Part shown: piece after piece, positions 8,747 to 16,938 of the stretch
Position numbering within the stretch: position 1 is the stretch's first letter
How the letters are laid out: the number at the start of each line of letters is the position of its first letter
Assembly: GCA_900545085.1 (NCBI GenBank)
Contig: UQXU01000002.1
Coordinates: 1-62,196 of the forward strand
Length of the DNA: 62,196 bases
Direction of reading: 5' to 3'
Source of the DNA: an uncultured Eubacteriales bacterium
Lineage (GTDB): Bacteria; Bacillota; Clostridia; Christensenellales; Christensenellaceae
Notes under the pieces: model-generated
Databases searched by the model: none
Seen by the model: only the letters and a program-made list of their open reading frames with translations
What the model was told of the DNA's origin: nothing
Program-made: the position numbers and the translations under genes

Positions 8747-9145
8747 TTTCTTTAACCTGCTTTCTTTTTTGAATGGGCTGTTGTTCCCGAAAAATACTTC
8801 CGGGAGAACCGCTCGTGGTCTGTCCGACCGTTCGCAACTTATTATAGCACTATAAATGTAAAAATCAAGTCCTTATAGTGCGGATTACAAAAATGTAATA
8901 TGGGATTAACAAAATGTATCTTGTGTATAATATTATGGAGTAAATGAGCAAAAAAACGCTCAATTGCCTGAATAAATCGACAAAAAAACCGAGAAAAATG
9001 TTTCAGAAAAGTAAATATTCCCCAAACTTTTCACTAACATTTCATTTTATTTTTTATGTTTTGGTGATTTGTACGCATTGTTTATTGTAGAAACGCATAT
9101 TCAGATATATTAAGTCAATTATCGCGCGGAGCTGCAAAAAGATTG
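8747..9145. other. Intergenic region with lipoprotein promoter and leader hairpin
   Basis: No gene is seen. A minus-strand promoter (TTGATT at 8863-8868, 16-bp spacer, TATAAT at 8841-8846) drives the 86-residue lipoprotein. Its leader has a CCCG/CGGG hairpin at 8786-8804. The remainder (8880-9140) is A+T-rich without a recognisable element. Confidence 0.55.
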
Positions 9146-9175
9146 AAAAATAAAACGGCGGAGAGTTCTCCGCCG
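9146..9175 (-). terminator. Terminator after the second lipoprotein
   Basis: Minus-strand CGGCGGAGA/TCTCCGCCG hairpin with a TTTTATTTT tail. Confidence 0.85.
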
Positions 9176-9196
9176 GGTTTCGCTTAATCTGTTGAT

Positions 9197-9718
9197 TTAT
9201 GCCTGATGTTTAAATACAGCCGTAATTCCCTTATAGTCTACTGAAAGTGTGTCGTTGGCAGCGTCATAGGCGTACTGCATAGAAGCGCCGTTAGCTGTAA
9301 GAGAGACTGTCGTGCCGTCGAATGTGTATGTACCGGAGATAGTCTTGGAAGATGTCGCCGCGGTGAAAGAGCCGTCCGCCGAGAAAGTAGCAGTTATAGC
9401 TGCGTCCTTAATCGCCTGCGCCTTCTGAGTCTCAGAGAGAGAGGATACGTTCTTGCCTGTAGCCGCGAGGTAAGCGTCGTCTACATCAAGCGCGTATGTA
9501 CCTGAAAGTGTTTGGGAAACAGCAGAGGATGCAGCGGCAGAGGCTGTAGCTTCTGTTGTTGCAGGCGCGCTGACGACAGGAACGGATGCTGTTGCGTCGT
9601 TCGCTGCGGATGCGGTGGGGGCAGAAGAAGTTGAATCGCTGCTGCCACAAGCAGCAATGGATAAGCAGAGGGCGGCAGATGCTGCTACGACTGCAATTTT
9701 GGTGAAAATTCTCTTCAT
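9197..9718 (-). CDS. Putative lipoprotein with small beta-rich domain
   Basis: 173 residues. Signal peptide with lipobox IAAC (Cys24), a Ser/Ala/Thr linker to about residue 65, then a domain starting SGTYALDVDDAY, with an Ala-rich helix, FSADGSF, SGTYTFDGTTVSL and a final KGITAVFKHQA. The repeated SGTY / F.DG strands resemble lipocalin-like or DUF-type beta-barrel lipoproteins of gut Clostridia. The domain layout is shared with the 9874-10374 product. Exported and membrane-anchored; ligand unknown. It is a substrate for the Lgt encoded nearby. Confidence 0.8.
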   Translation of the reverse strand: MKRIFTKIAVVAASAALCLSIAACGSSDSTSSAPTASAANDATASVPVVSAPATTEATASAAASSAVSQTLSGTYALDVDDAYLAATGKNVSSLSETQKAQAIKDAAITATFSADGSFTAATSSKTISGTYTFDGTTVSLTANGASMQYAYDAANDTLSVDYKGITAVFKHQA

Positions 9719-9873
9719 GATAGTAAAAACCTTCTTTCCTTATTTCCTGTGCGCTCGTGCGCATATTCTACTGTCAATAAGTATATCATGCTTTTATGAA
9801 AATAACATGATTTTATGTCGTAATTTACAATTATTTTATGAATCTGGAATGTCGGGCGGATGTTTATTTGTGC

Positions 9874-10374
9874 TTATTTGTGCTTATAAGGAGCCTTTTT
9901 TCCGCTGACGGGAACATAGAACGTATCAGTCTCCGCATCGTAAGGGCATGTGAGTATGTCGTCGTCTACGACGGCGTCTTCTTTTGCCTGCTTGCCGAGA
10001 AGGGTTATGATGATGTTGCCGTCTTTCATTTCGTAAATAAAGTCAACGCTTCCGTCGCTCTCGCTTTCCATTATTCCTGTACCGTCGCCGTTAAAGGTGA
10101 GGTTGGAGCCGTATTCGTTCAGCATTTCCTGAGCTTCTTCTTTTGCATGCTCGGCGTCTTCTTCGCTTACGGCGGAGATATCTATGCCCGATTCGGAAAT
10201 TACGGCGTCGAGATCCATTACGTATTCGCCGCTGGGCGCATCGCCTGTGGGAGCTGTGGCTTCAACTGCAGATGCTGCAGCGGTTTCTGTGGAAGAAGCT
10301 GATGTTGAGCAGGCTGCTAAGCTTAGGCAAATTGCCGCAGCGCCTGCAATGGCAATGATTTTCTTTGCTTTCAT
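9874..10374 (-). CDS. Putative lipoprotein, paralogue of the 9197 product
   Basis: 166 residues. Signal peptide with lipobox LAAC (Cys22), Thr/Ala-rich linker, then SGEYVMDLDAVI, an acidic helix (SEEDAEHAKEEAQEML), LTFNGDGTG, and IYEMKDGNIIIT. The order SG.Y..D.D, helix, F..DG and closing strands matches the 9197-9718 protein, so the two are probably diverged duplicates. Ends in a basic APYKHK, where its relative ends FKHQA. Function unknown. The gene has its own 5' region and no clear terminator. Confidence 0.8.
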   Translation of the reverse strand: MKAKKIIAIAGAAAICLSLAACSTSASSTETAAASAVEATAPTGDAPSGEYVMDLDAVISESGIDISAVSEEDAEHAKEEAQEMLNEYGSNLTFNGDGTGIMESESDGSVDFIYEMKDGNIIITLLGKQAKEDAVVDDDILTCPYDAETDTFYVPVSGKKAPYKHK

Positions 10375-10575
10375 GTCGATTGTAAATCCTCTCTAAAAAT
10401 AAAGTATATGTGCGCGGGAGGCAAATAAAATGACGCCTATGCGCATTTAACCCTAGTCTAAATATAATAACACATTCTGAGCAAAAATGACATGACAATT
10501 TTGAGTTTTATAAGATTTTAATTACAGTAAAATATTGGAAAATAACTATTTGATGAAACAGCAAGATATTATTGC

Positions 10576-10606
10576 ATTAAAAACCGGCTCGTTTGAACCG
10601 GGCCGG
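10576..10606 (-). terminator. Possible terminator after spoIID
   Basis: Minus-strand CCGGCCCG/CGAGCCGG stem with one mismatch, followed by TTTTTAAT, 40 bp past the spoIID stop. Confidence 0.5.
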
Positions 10607-10645
10607 AGAAGTGAGTTATTAGTAATTTGGTCAGAGAACTGTTTT

Positions 10646-11638
10646 TCAAGTCAAAGTGTTTATTTTCGTTATATCCGCTCCGCTATAATAATGGGATAGT
10701 ATTTCTTCGTATGTTTTGCCTTCTTCAGCCAGATAATCCGCGCCCATTTGACTCATGCCTACGCCGTGTCCGTAGCCGTGCGTAGTGACAGAAACTCTTG
10801 CGTCGGAAAAGTTAAGCCAGAATATAGCGGAACGAAGAGAGAGTGCCTTGCGGAATTGCTTGCCGGAGAGTATCGCTGAGCCGACCTGTACTTTTTCTAC
10901 ACGCCCGCTGTCGTAACGAGAAATCACTTTTACGCTGTCGGCGTTATCGGCCGTTATCCCTGAGGAAGGCGCGGCTTCGGAGAGGAGTTTTGCAAACTGC
11001 TCGAGAGTGAAGGAGACGGTGTGTTCGTCCTCGTCTCCGCTGCTGCTCACGCTTTTCAAATAAGGCTGAGATTCTGAATATACGTTCTTTACGTCCTCCG
11101 TCTGTCCGCCGCTGCTGGCGTGATAAAATGCCTCTATAGCTTTTCCGTCGTAGGTGAGTATCTCGCCGCTTGTTTCAGATACGGCCCTGCGCAGCTTTTC
11201 GGAATACTCGTCGTAATTGTCGCCCCAATTTTTTTTGAGTTTTTCGTCGTCAGAGAAGGCTTGGCAGTGTTCGGAATTTGTGCAGATATCCGCGCCTTCT
11301 TTCGCGCTGCATCCGTCCGGCATTTTCCGTATCAAATATGTTCGTGCGGCGACCGCCTGCGCCTTCAGCGCCTCTATATCGTATCGCGCGGGCATTTCGC
11401 CTGCGACGACGTGATATATATAATCTTCAAGCTGCATGGTCTGGAGTTTTCCGGTCTCGTCGTTATAGACGTTTATGGTGCGGCTGTCGCTCTCCGAAGA
11501 AGACTGCTGTTCGATTCGGCTTATGTCTGTGTCGCTTATCCTCTCTATTATTGCGGTCTGATTATGCTGTCCGTTGGCTAATATAGACAATACGATCAGG
11601 GCGCCAAGCGCCGCCGCTGTTTTTTTTAATCTATTCAT
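10646..11638 (-). CDS. spoIID: Stage II sporulation protein D, engulfment lytic transglycosylase
   Basis: Membrane-anchored peptidoglycan hydrolase that, with SpoIIP and SpoIIM, thins septal wall so that the mother cell can engulf the forespore. 330 residues: N-terminal membrane anchor (about 8-24), then the SpoIID domain. VVAGEMPARYDIEALKAQAV carries the catalytic-region Glu81; the C-terminal GHGVGMSQMGADYLA motif is diagnostic. Two Cys residues in the SAKEGADICTNSEHCQAF insert are usual for clostridial SpoIID. It is separated from spoIIQ by the tRNA/6S unit and DnaA-box region; in many Clostridia the two genes are adjacent. Confidence 0.95.
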   Translation of the reverse strand: MNRLKKTAAALGALIVLSILANGQHNQTAIIERISDTDISRIEQQSSSESDSRTINVYNDETGKLQTMQLEDYIYHVVAGEMPARYDIEALKAQAVAARTYLIRKMPDGCSAKEGADICTNSEHCQAFSDDEKLKKNWGDNYDEYSEKLRRAVSETSGEILTYDGKAIEAFYHASSGGQTEDVKNVYSESQPYLKSVSSSGDEDEHTVSFTLEQFAKLLSEAAPSSGITADNADSVKVISRYDSGRVEKVQVGSAILSGKQFRKALSLRSAIFWLNFSDARVSVTTHGYGHGVGMSQMGADYLAEEGKTYEEILSHYYSGADITKINTLT

Positions 11639-12062
11639 TGATATTTCCTTTCGGCTTATCCACTTTATACTGATAACTGGATTTTTTACAGTACGAAATT
11701 ATGAGACGCGAGATAAAAATATGAATATTTGCGAATTGCACACGCATTTTTTTTGTTAATGTTCGGATTTTTAAAAATCAGATAAACAGCATTTATTGTG
11801 CGATTGCGATTAAATAAGCAAAAAAGCTGATTCCCGTATTTTGATGAAAAATAGTTTGACATTGTATAACTATCGTATTTCTGTTAACATAATTGTGAAA
11901 AAAGGTTGTATATTTCGCCAATTTTGGCAGAGTTGTAAACAGTATCAACAGGTTATCCACAATTCCGGAGGATAAAGCAAGGCGTTTATGCACAGTTATC
12001 CACACGAAAAGGGTATAGAATGTGGATAAAATCAAGCGATTTTGCACTGTTGATGTGGACAA
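11639..12062. other. Candidate replication origin: AT-rich DNA beside a DnaA-box cluster
   Basis: DnaA boxes: TTATCCACA at 11953-11961 and 11996-12004, TTATGCACA at 11986-11994 (1 bp from the next box), inverted TGTGGATAA at 12021-12029, and one-mismatch boxes TGTGGACAA (12054-12062) and TTATCCACT (11656-11664). The stretch 11690-11935 is rich in A/T runs and could unwind. Genes point away on both sides overall. dnaA and dnaN are absent, so a titration site (DARS/datA-like) is the main alternative. Confidence 0.55.
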
Positions 12063-12186
12063 CCGAGACGGCAGGCATGGGACTTGTATATACGACGAGC
12101 CTGAATATAAGAGAAAGCGGCATTTTTTCACACATGAAGATTCGCTTATGGTCAAACGATTTTGCCATGTCATACAAAAATATACG

Positions 12187-12217
12187 TAAAAAAGACTCAT
12201 GCAGTATTGCATGAGTC
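12187..12217 (-). terminator. Terminator of the tRNA-Val / 6S / tRNA-Gln unit
   Basis: Minus-strand GACTCATGC/GCATGAGTC hairpin followed directly by TTTTTT, 7 bp past the tRNA-Gln CCA end. Confidence 0.9.
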
Positions 12218-12223
12218 TGTATA

Positions 12224-12297
12224 TGGCAGCGGAACTAGGATTCGAACCTAGACAATACGAGTCAGAGTCGTAGGTGCTACCGTTACACAATTCCGCT
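12224..12297 (-). tRNA. tRNA-Gln (anticodon CTG)
   Basis: Minus strand: acceptor AGCGGAA pairs with TTCCGCT; anticodon loop CTCTGAC within stem TACGA/TCGTA gives CTG; T-arm CTAGG-TTCGAAT-CCTAG. The discriminator G and encoded CCA are present. It reads CAG codons. Confidence 0.93.
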
Positions 12298-12309
12298 ATT
12301 CTTTTGTAC

Positions 12310-12503
12310 GCTCTCAGCTTTGGACGCCGGTTCATTAGTAAGCCCCAAAGTGCCGTCTGCCCTGTAATGCAACCCGCCAAACATGGCAGGTGGGTTATCT
12401 GCTCCCGATTTTGCGTTTCCTACTGCATTCGCGTAAGCCTACGTACCCATCGTGAGACTCGAAATCCCGTTTTAAAGCTGTGGGTCAATATACAAAGCAT
12501 GAC
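12310..12503 (-). ncRNA. ssrS: Probable 6S RNA (RNA polymerase-binding regulator)
   Basis: A structured stretch of about 190 nt between two tRNA genes, on the same strand. The ends can pair (GCTTTG, 12493-12498, with CAAAGC, 12317-12322). The segment CACCTGCC...GGGTTGCATTACAGG resembles the 3' part of E. coli 6S (CACCTTGA...GGGTTACAGCC), and CTTTAAAACGGGA resembles its central-bubble strand (CCTTAAAACTGCG). Known 6S RNAs mimic an open promoter and sequester housekeeping RNA polymerase. Recognition is by eye; exact ends are uncertain. No protein fits here. Confidence 0.6.
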
Positions 12504-12518
12504 GCAACACCCCAGGAA

Positions 12519-12595
12519 TGGTGGGACTAACTGGATTCGAACCAGTGGCCTCTACGATGTCAACGTAGCGCTCTAACCAGCTGAGCTATAACCCC
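12519..12595 (-). tRNA. tRNA-Val (anticodon GAC)
   Basis: Minus strand: acceptor GGGGTTA pairs with TAGTCCC (two G-U pairs); D-arm GCTC...GAGC; anticodon loop TTGACAT gives GAC; T-arm ACTGG-TTCGAAT-CCAGT; A + CCA encoded. First gene of the RNA unit. Confidence 0.94.
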
Positions 12596-12608
12596 GCGTC
12601 CTTAATAT

Positions 12609-12636
12609 ATTATACTCATTTCTGATAAAATATCAA
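12609..12636 (-). promoter_or_regulatory. Promoter of the tRNA-Val / 6S / tRNA-Gln unit
   Basis: TTGATA (12631-12636), 16-bp spacer, TATAAT (12609-12614) on the minus strand, 13 bp before tRNA-Val. Confidence 0.75.
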
Positions 12637-12758
12637 GCGTTTTGTGAAAAAAAATTTAGTTTTTTTTGACTTTTTTCTCCAAAAACAGAGTACGTATGCG
12701 CGATATATCGCCGAACGGGCGAGGCGCGGCCTAAATGATTAATGCGTTATTTTAGAGA

Positions 12759-12786
12759 GGCGGGCATGATGGGCATAACGCCCGCC
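12759..12786 (-). terminator. Possible weak terminator after spoIIQ
   Basis: GGCGGGC/GCCCGCC inverted repeat just past the stop at 12800. The minus-strand tail TCTCTAAA is poor in T, so termination may be partial. Confidence 0.4.
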
Positions 12787-12799
12787 TTTGCAGACAAAC

Positions 12800-13456
12800 T
12801 TAGCCGAAATATTTTTCCGGATCGACGTATTTTCCGTTTACAATATACTCGAAATGCAGATGTGCGCCGCTGTCTGCTTCGAAAGCAGGCGTACCTGCCG
12901 TGCCGATTTTGTCGCCGGCGTTGAGCTTGTCTCCTTCTTTGACGTCGCAGGCGGAAAGCCCCGCGTATACGGTTTTAGAATCGCTGTGCTTCAGAGTCAC
13001 GACTATCCCCATGCTGCTGTCGTTTGTGACGCTCTCGACTTCGCCTGCCAGAGCGGCGGATACGTCGGTGTTCTTTTCTGCGGAGAGATCCACTCCGTTG
13101 TGCGCCATCCACATATCCAAAGTCTTATTGTGGATAAGCTCTTCGCCGGAAAAGGCGAGTATTATTTCGCCGTCGAGAGGCTTCTTCAGCGTTACGGCCG
13201 CTTTGGTTTTGGAAGAGGCGTCCTTGGCTGCGCTTGCGCTGGGCGAAGGAGTCGGTTCAACTGAGACGCTGGCCTGCGCATCCTGCAATGTCTCGTCTTC
13301 CGCTTTGTTTACATCCTGCGCCTGCTCTATGGGCGTGTTTTCGTTAGCAGGGCTTTGGAGCGCGGCGATGACGGTTACGGCGCCTACGGCAATTATACAC
13401 ACTGCCAATGCGATATAAAATGCGTACTTCTTCATAAAGGTGTTTTTGTTTTGCAT
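12800..13456 (-). CDS. spoIIQ: M23-family peptidase, SpoIIQ-type engulfment protein
   Basis: 218 residues: one N-terminal membrane helix (about 11-32), an acidic and Pro/Ser-rich linker, and a C-terminal LytM/M23 domain (about 90-218). Zinc ligands are intact: H119 and D123 in AHNGVD, and H201 in AHLHFE. In Clostridia, SpoIIQ retains this active site, unlike in B. subtilis. There it pairs with SpoIIIAH across the forespore membranes during engulfment. Its position one step upstream of spoIID on the same strand supports this role. A housekeeping M23 endopeptidase is the alternative. Confidence 0.78.
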   Translation of the reverse strand: MQNKNTFMKKYAFYIALAVCIIAVGAVTVIAALQSPANENTPIEQAQDVNKAEDETLQDAQASVSVEPTPSPSASAAKDASSKTKAAVTLKKPLDGEIILAFSGEELIHNKTLDMWMAHNGVDLSAEKNTDVSAALAGEVESVTNDSSMGIVVTLKHSDSKTVYAGLSACDVKEGDKLNAGDKIGTAGTPAFEADSGAHLHFEYIVNGKYVDPEKYFG

Positions 13457-13555
13457 TTGATCTCCCTTTCTTTCTTACTGTAACTTAACTGATATGCCTA
13501 TGTTTTCCGCTGCGGAGAGTATTTATACTTCGATGTGAAAAAAAGCGAGAAAAAA

Positions 13556-13588
13556 TAAAAAAGTCATGCGTTTTACACATGACTTTAA
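13556..13588 (-). terminator. Terminator after the TSCPD gene
   Basis: Minus-strand AGTCATG/CATGACT hairpin followed by TTTTTTA. Confidence 0.85.
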
Positions 13589-13604
13589 AATTCAAAAAGA
13601 AGTC

Positions 13605-13862
13605 TCAAGCTTCAGAATGCTTTAGCTTGACCAAAGCTTTTGCGAGCTGATCGGGACAGCTGGTACCTTTGTGACCGCATTGTACGCCGCTGAGCCGGTC
13701 TATTACGTCGTCTATTTTCATACCTTTTACGAGAGAAGAGATGCCGATGAGATTTCCCATACAGCCGCCGTAAAATTTGACGTTTTTTATTGTATCTCCC
13801 TCGGTTTCAATATCTATTGCGCGGGAGCATGTTCCTTTAGTAGTGTATGTAAACTTACTCAT
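13605..13862 (-). CDS. TSCPD-domain protein (TIGR03905 type)
   Basis: 85 residues with four conserved Cys: C12 in KGTCS, then GGCMGN, VQCGHKG and TSCPDQLA. The last motif gives the domain its name; it also occurs at the C-terminus of class II ribonucleotide reductases. Stand-alone copies are common in anaerobes; metal binding is likely but the role is unknown. A GGAG site precedes the ATG. It lies just downstream of reverse rubrerythrin, each with its own terminator, so they are probably separate transcripts. Confidence 0.88.
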   Translation of the reverse strand: MSKFTYTTKGTCSRAIDIETEGDTIKNVKFYGGCMGNLIGISSLVKGMKIDDVIDRLSGVQCGHKGTSCPDQLAKALVKLKHSEA

Positions 13863-13896
13863 GCCGTTCTCCTTTTTAATTCAGCAGAATCTTATT

Positions 13897-13931
13897 CAAA
13901 AATAGACCTCTTGCGTATCTGAGGCAAGAGG
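13897..13931 (-). terminator. Terminator after reverse rubrerythrin
   Basis: Minus-strand CCTCTTGC/GCAAGAGG hairpin with tail TCTATTTTT. A second inverted repeat, CCGCTCAGGA/TCCTGAGCGG, lies between it and the gene (about 13935-13970). Confidence 0.7.
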
Positions 13932-13993
13932 CATATTTTTCCGCTCAGGAGGCGGACGGCTTCCTGAGCGGACGTTTATAAGAAATTTGAGAA

Positions 13994-14539
13994 TTAGCCG
14001 AAATATCTCTTGAGCAGACCGTCGAATCCGCGGCCGTGGCGAGCTTCGTCCTTAGCCATCTCGTGAACTGTGTCGTGGATAGCGTCGTAGTTCAGCTCTT
14101 TAGCTCTCTTAGCAAGAGCGAGCTTGCCTGCGCATGCGCCGTGCTCAGCGTCAGCGCGCATCTCGAGGTTCTTCTTTGTAGAATCTGTTACAACTTCGCC
14201 GAGAAGCTCTGCGAATTTAGCAGCGTGCTCAGCCTCTTCGAAAGCATAACGCTTGAAAGCCTCGGCGATTTCAGGATAACCCTCGCGCTCAGCGACGCGG
14301 CTCATAGCCAGATACATACCGACCTCGGAGCACTCGCCGTTGAAGTTCTCGCGCAGACCTTCTACTACGTCAGCTTCGATGCCTTCGATGTTGCCTACTA
14401 CGTGCTCGCAAGCGTATTCCTTTTCGCCTTCTTTTACTTCCATGAATTTAGAAGCGCCTGCTTTGCATACGGGGCACTGAGCCGGAGCTTCGTCAGCCAT
14501 AACTGTGTAACCGCAGATTGTACATACAAATTTCTTCAT
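13994..14539 (-). CDS. Reverse rubrerythrin (NADH peroxidase type)
   Basis: Non-haem iron protein that reduces hydrogen peroxide, and in clostridial relatives oxygen, using electrons from NADH via a reductase. 181 residues from ATG 14539, which has GGAGG upstream; an in-frame extension to 14674 lacks a ribosome site. The rubredoxin domain is N-terminal (C6, C9, C22, C25: CTICGY...CPVC), followed by the ferritin-like diiron domain with its Glu/His ligands ([28 protein letters not shown]). This order is the reverse of classical rubrerythrin. Probably peroxide-induced; a perfect TTGAGACTCAA palindrome (14664-14674) lies in its leader. Confidence 0.93.
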   Translation of the reverse strand: MKKFVCTICGYTVMADEAPAQCPVCKAGASKFMEVKEGEKEYACEHVVGNIEGIEADVVEGLRENFNGECSEVGMYLAMSRVAEREGYPEIAEAFKRYAFEEAEHAAKFAELLGEVVTDSTKKNLEMRADAEHGACAGKLALAKRAKELNYDAIHDTVHEMAKDEARHGRGFDGLLKRYFG

Positions 14540-14690
14540 TAATAGTATCCTCCATGTTTTACTTATGTTTGTATTTGTCTGCCGCGTATTCGGCGGCATT
14601 AGTATTTCCTCGAGATATATATAACGCCGTAGAGTCGTCTCTAAACAGTTTTTCAAAAAAAATTTGAGACTCAACAGCTTACGATTGAAT

Positions 14691-14720
14691 ATTATATCAT
14701 TACAGGCGGAGTTCTTTCAA
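14691..14720 (-). promoter_or_regulatory. Promoter of reverse rubrerythrin
   Basis: TTGAAA (14715-14720), 18-bp spacer, TATAAT (14691-14696) on the minus strand. The 11-bp palindrome TTGAGACTCAA lies downstream of the -10 and could bind a regulator. Confidence 0.65.
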
Positions 14721-14782
14721 TACAAAAAACAAAAACTGCAGAAAAATGTCTTTATCGACAAAATATGCAGTAATAACACCGG

Positions 14783-14804
14783 TATGCGCGCGCATATATA
14801 TAAT
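14783..14804 (+). promoter_or_regulatory. Palindrome and -10 box before the LysM gene
   Basis: A perfect 14-bp palindrome TATGCGCGCGCATA (14783-14796) abuts TATAAT (14799-14804) in the divergent region between reverse rubrerythrin and the LysM gene. No good -35 is present, suggesting an activator-dependent promoter. Confidence 0.4.
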
Positions 14805-14852
14805 GATGAACTGTGCAAATCAGTGAAATTTTAAAAATGAGGAAGTGAAAAT

Positions 14853-15482
14853 ATGGAACATACCGTTACTTATGTATGCGAGAAAAACCGCAGTTTGGCA
14901 GCGATAGCGGAGGACATGAACGTAAGCGAAGATGAATTGAGAAAGCTGAATCCTTATGCGTCAGAGGGCGAAATACGTCGCGGGACAGCTCTTACGCTGC
15001 CTGCGTGCGGGGGATGCCCAAAGGGGAGTTTTTATAAAATGCGAAGCGGGGACACGCTGCCCGATGTCGCGGCGCGTTTTGGAGTCAGCCTGAGCAGATT
15101 GCTGAAAGCTAATCCGTATTTGGACGCAAGGGAATGCGTGGCGGGGCAAATGATAATAATACCGAGCGGAGTCAGAGTGTATACCGTAAAAGTAGGGCAG
15201 AGGCAGAGGCTTTCGGATATATTGAGAATATATGATATGAGCGTTAAAGAGCTAAGGGAGCTGAACCCGGGGCTCGATGTGTTTTCTTTAAAACCGGGGG
15301 AAAGACTTCGCGTATTGGACGGCAGACGGGTTACGCGCGGATATCTCATATCGGAAGGGGAGAACTTGAGCACTATTGCCGGAAAGTTCGGCGTGAGCAT
15401 GGCTGAGCTCCTGCGCGCGAATCAGGATCTCAGACCGCAGGAATTTTCCGCCGGCGTTCGCATATCTATACCAAAAAGCTGA
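14853..15482 (+). CDS. Protein of four LysM domains
   Basis: 209 residues made almost wholly of four LysM units (about 3-49, 57-104, 108-153, 160-207). Each carries the family pattern of S/D-x-L, I-A..F/M.V....L...N and a closing G..I.IP strand. LysM domains bind peptidoglycan or chitin N-acetylglucosamine. There is no signal peptide or membrane segment, which is unusual for an envelope binder. Spore-coat proteins such as SafA also carry LysM without export, so a spore-surface role in the mother cell is possible. GAGGAAGTG supports the ATG. Confidence 0.85.
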   Translation: MEHTVTYVCEKNRSLAAIAEDMNVSEDELRKLNPYASEGEIRRGTALTLPACGGCPKGSFYKMRSGDTLPDVAARFGVSLSRLLKANPYLDARECVAGQMIIIPSGVRVYTVKVGQRQRLSDILRIYDMSVKELRELNPGLDVFSLKPGERLRVLDGRRVTRGYLISEGENLSTIAGKFGVSMAELLRANQDLRPQEFSAGVRISIPKS

Positions 15483-15534
15483 AACGACGGTAAAAACGCA
15501 GCTAACTATATATTAGTACTATTAAAAAATACTC

Positions 15535-15563
15535 TTGTATCGCCGCGTCAAATGATTTATTAT
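15535..15563 (+). promoter_or_regulatory. Promoter of dapL
   Basis: TTGTAT (15535-15540), 17-bp spacer, TATTAT (15558-15563), 56 bp before the ATG at 15619. Confidence 0.6.
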
Positions 15564-15618
15564 ATTAACTAATAAAAGTTTAGATCGCAAAAGCGACGAT
15601 ATGGAGGCTGAACAGAAT

Positions 15619-16848
15619 ATGATTAAAGTTAACGATAATTACGGAAAACTCCAGGGAAGCTATCTTTTCTCTGAGATTGCCCGCCGAGTAGATGCGTATA
15701 CAGCGCAGAACCCCGACAAGGAACTGATCCGCCTCGGCATCGGCGACGTCACACGTCCTCTCGCGCCGGCCGTTATCAAGGCTATGGAAGCGGCTGTTGA
15801 GGAAATGAGCGTGCGCGCCGGCTTCCGCGGGTACGGCCCGGAGCAGGGATATGATTTCCTCAGAAATGCCATCGCGGGCGAATATGCAGAGCGAGGCGTA
15901 AAAATAGACGCTGACGAAGTGTTCGTATCGGACGGCTCGAAGTGCGACACCGGAAACATAGGTGACATACTCGGAAGCGACAATAAGGTTGCGATCACCG
16001 ATCCTGTATATCCTGTTTATGTAGATACTAACGTAATGGCAGGCCGCACGGGAGAGTTCAACCCCGGTACGGGCAGATTTGACGGTTTGACATATCTCGT
16101 CACAGATGCTGCGAACGGCTTTGTGCCTGACGTTCCTTCCGACGATGTAGACGTATTGTATCTCTGCTGCCCGAACAACCCGACAGGTACGACTTTGACA
16201 AAATCTCAGCTCAAAGTGTATGTCGATTGGGCGAATAAAAACGGCTCTCTTATACTTTTTGACGGAGCGTATGAGAGATTCATCACGAGTCCGGATGTGC
16301 CGCACAGCATATATGAGGTGGACGGAGCGCGTACATGCGCGATTGAGTTCCGTTCATTCTCTAAGACGGCCGGATTCACGGGGACGCGCTGCGCGTATAC
16401 TATAGTGCCCAAAGAGCTGGAGGGCAGAGATTCTTCCGGAAAGCCCGTAAAGCTCGCCCCTCTCTGGAACCGCAGACATACGACGAAGTTCAACGGAGTG
16501 TCCTATATCGTGCAGCGTGCGGCAGAAGCCGTATTTTCCCCCGAGGGCAAGGCGCAGGTAGACGAGACTATAGCATATTATCTAAACAACGCAAAGATAA
16601 TTAAAGAAGGTCTGGCTAATCTGGGGCTGGAGGCTTACGGCGGCGTAGATTCTCCGTACATCTGGCTCAAGACTCCTGTCGCAAGCTCATGGGATTTCTT
16701 CGACAAGCTGCTGAGCGAGGCCGGCGTGGTCGGCACTCCCGGCGCAGGGTTTGGCGTCGCAGGCGAGGGGTATTTCCGCCTTACGGCTTTCAATACCGAA
16801 GAAAACACAAGAGCTGCCATTCAGAAGCTTGCCGATCTTAAACTCTAA
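15619..16848 (+). CDS. dapL: LL-diaminopimelate aminotransferase
   Basis: PLP enzyme converting tetrahydrodipicolinate directly to LL-diaminopimelate with glutamate as donor, the one-step DAP route to lysine and peptidoglycan. 409 residues from ATG 15619, chosen because GGAGG lies at 15603-15607 and family members begin with (V/I)K(V/I)[11 protein letters not shown]. The PLP lysine is in [12 protein letters not shown]; other marks are [10 protein letters not shown] and CCPNNPTGT. It stands alone between a promoter and terminator, without other lysine genes, as is common. Confidence 0.95.
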   Translation: MIKVNDNYGKLQGSYLFSEIARRVDAYTAQNPDKELIRLGIGDVTRPLAPAVIKAMEAAVEEMSVRAGFRGYGPEQGYDFLRNAIAGEYAERGVKIDADEVFVSDGSKCDTGNIGDILGSDNKVAITDPVYPVYVDTNVMAGRTGEFNPGTGRFDGLTYLVTDAANGFVPDVPSDDVDVLYLCCPNNPTGTTLTKSQLKVYVDWANKNGSLILFDGAYERFITSPDVPHSIYEVDGARTCAIEFRSFSKTAGFTGTRCAYTIVPKELEGRDSSGKPVKLAPLWNRRHTTKFNGVSYIVQRAAEAVFSPEGKAQVDETIAYYLNNAKIIKEGLANLGLEAYGGVDSPYIWLKTPVASSWDFFDKLLSEAGVVGTPGAGFGVAGEGYFRLTAFNTEENTRAAIQKLADLKL

Positions 16849-16872
16849 ACAAAAATTAACAAAAAAATTTCA

Positions 16873-16902
16873 GACGCCCTCCCGTTCGAGGGCGTCTCTT
16901 TA
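16873..16902 (+). terminator. Terminator between dapL and sdpI (likely bidirectional)
   Basis: GACGCCCTC/GAGGGCGTC hairpin with TCTTTAT on the plus side and a run of T residues on the minus side, between convergent genes. Confidence 0.85.
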
Positions 16903-16938
16903 TATGCGAAATTATTTGAGTTTGATTTCAGACGCGAG

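Noticed and set aside
11793..12380. A 195-codon minus-strand open frame across the DnaA-box region and tRNA-Gln
   Set aside because: It runs through the whole tRNA-Gln gene and its terminator, has no ribosome site, and its translation is compositionally unlike a protein; it is a chance frame.
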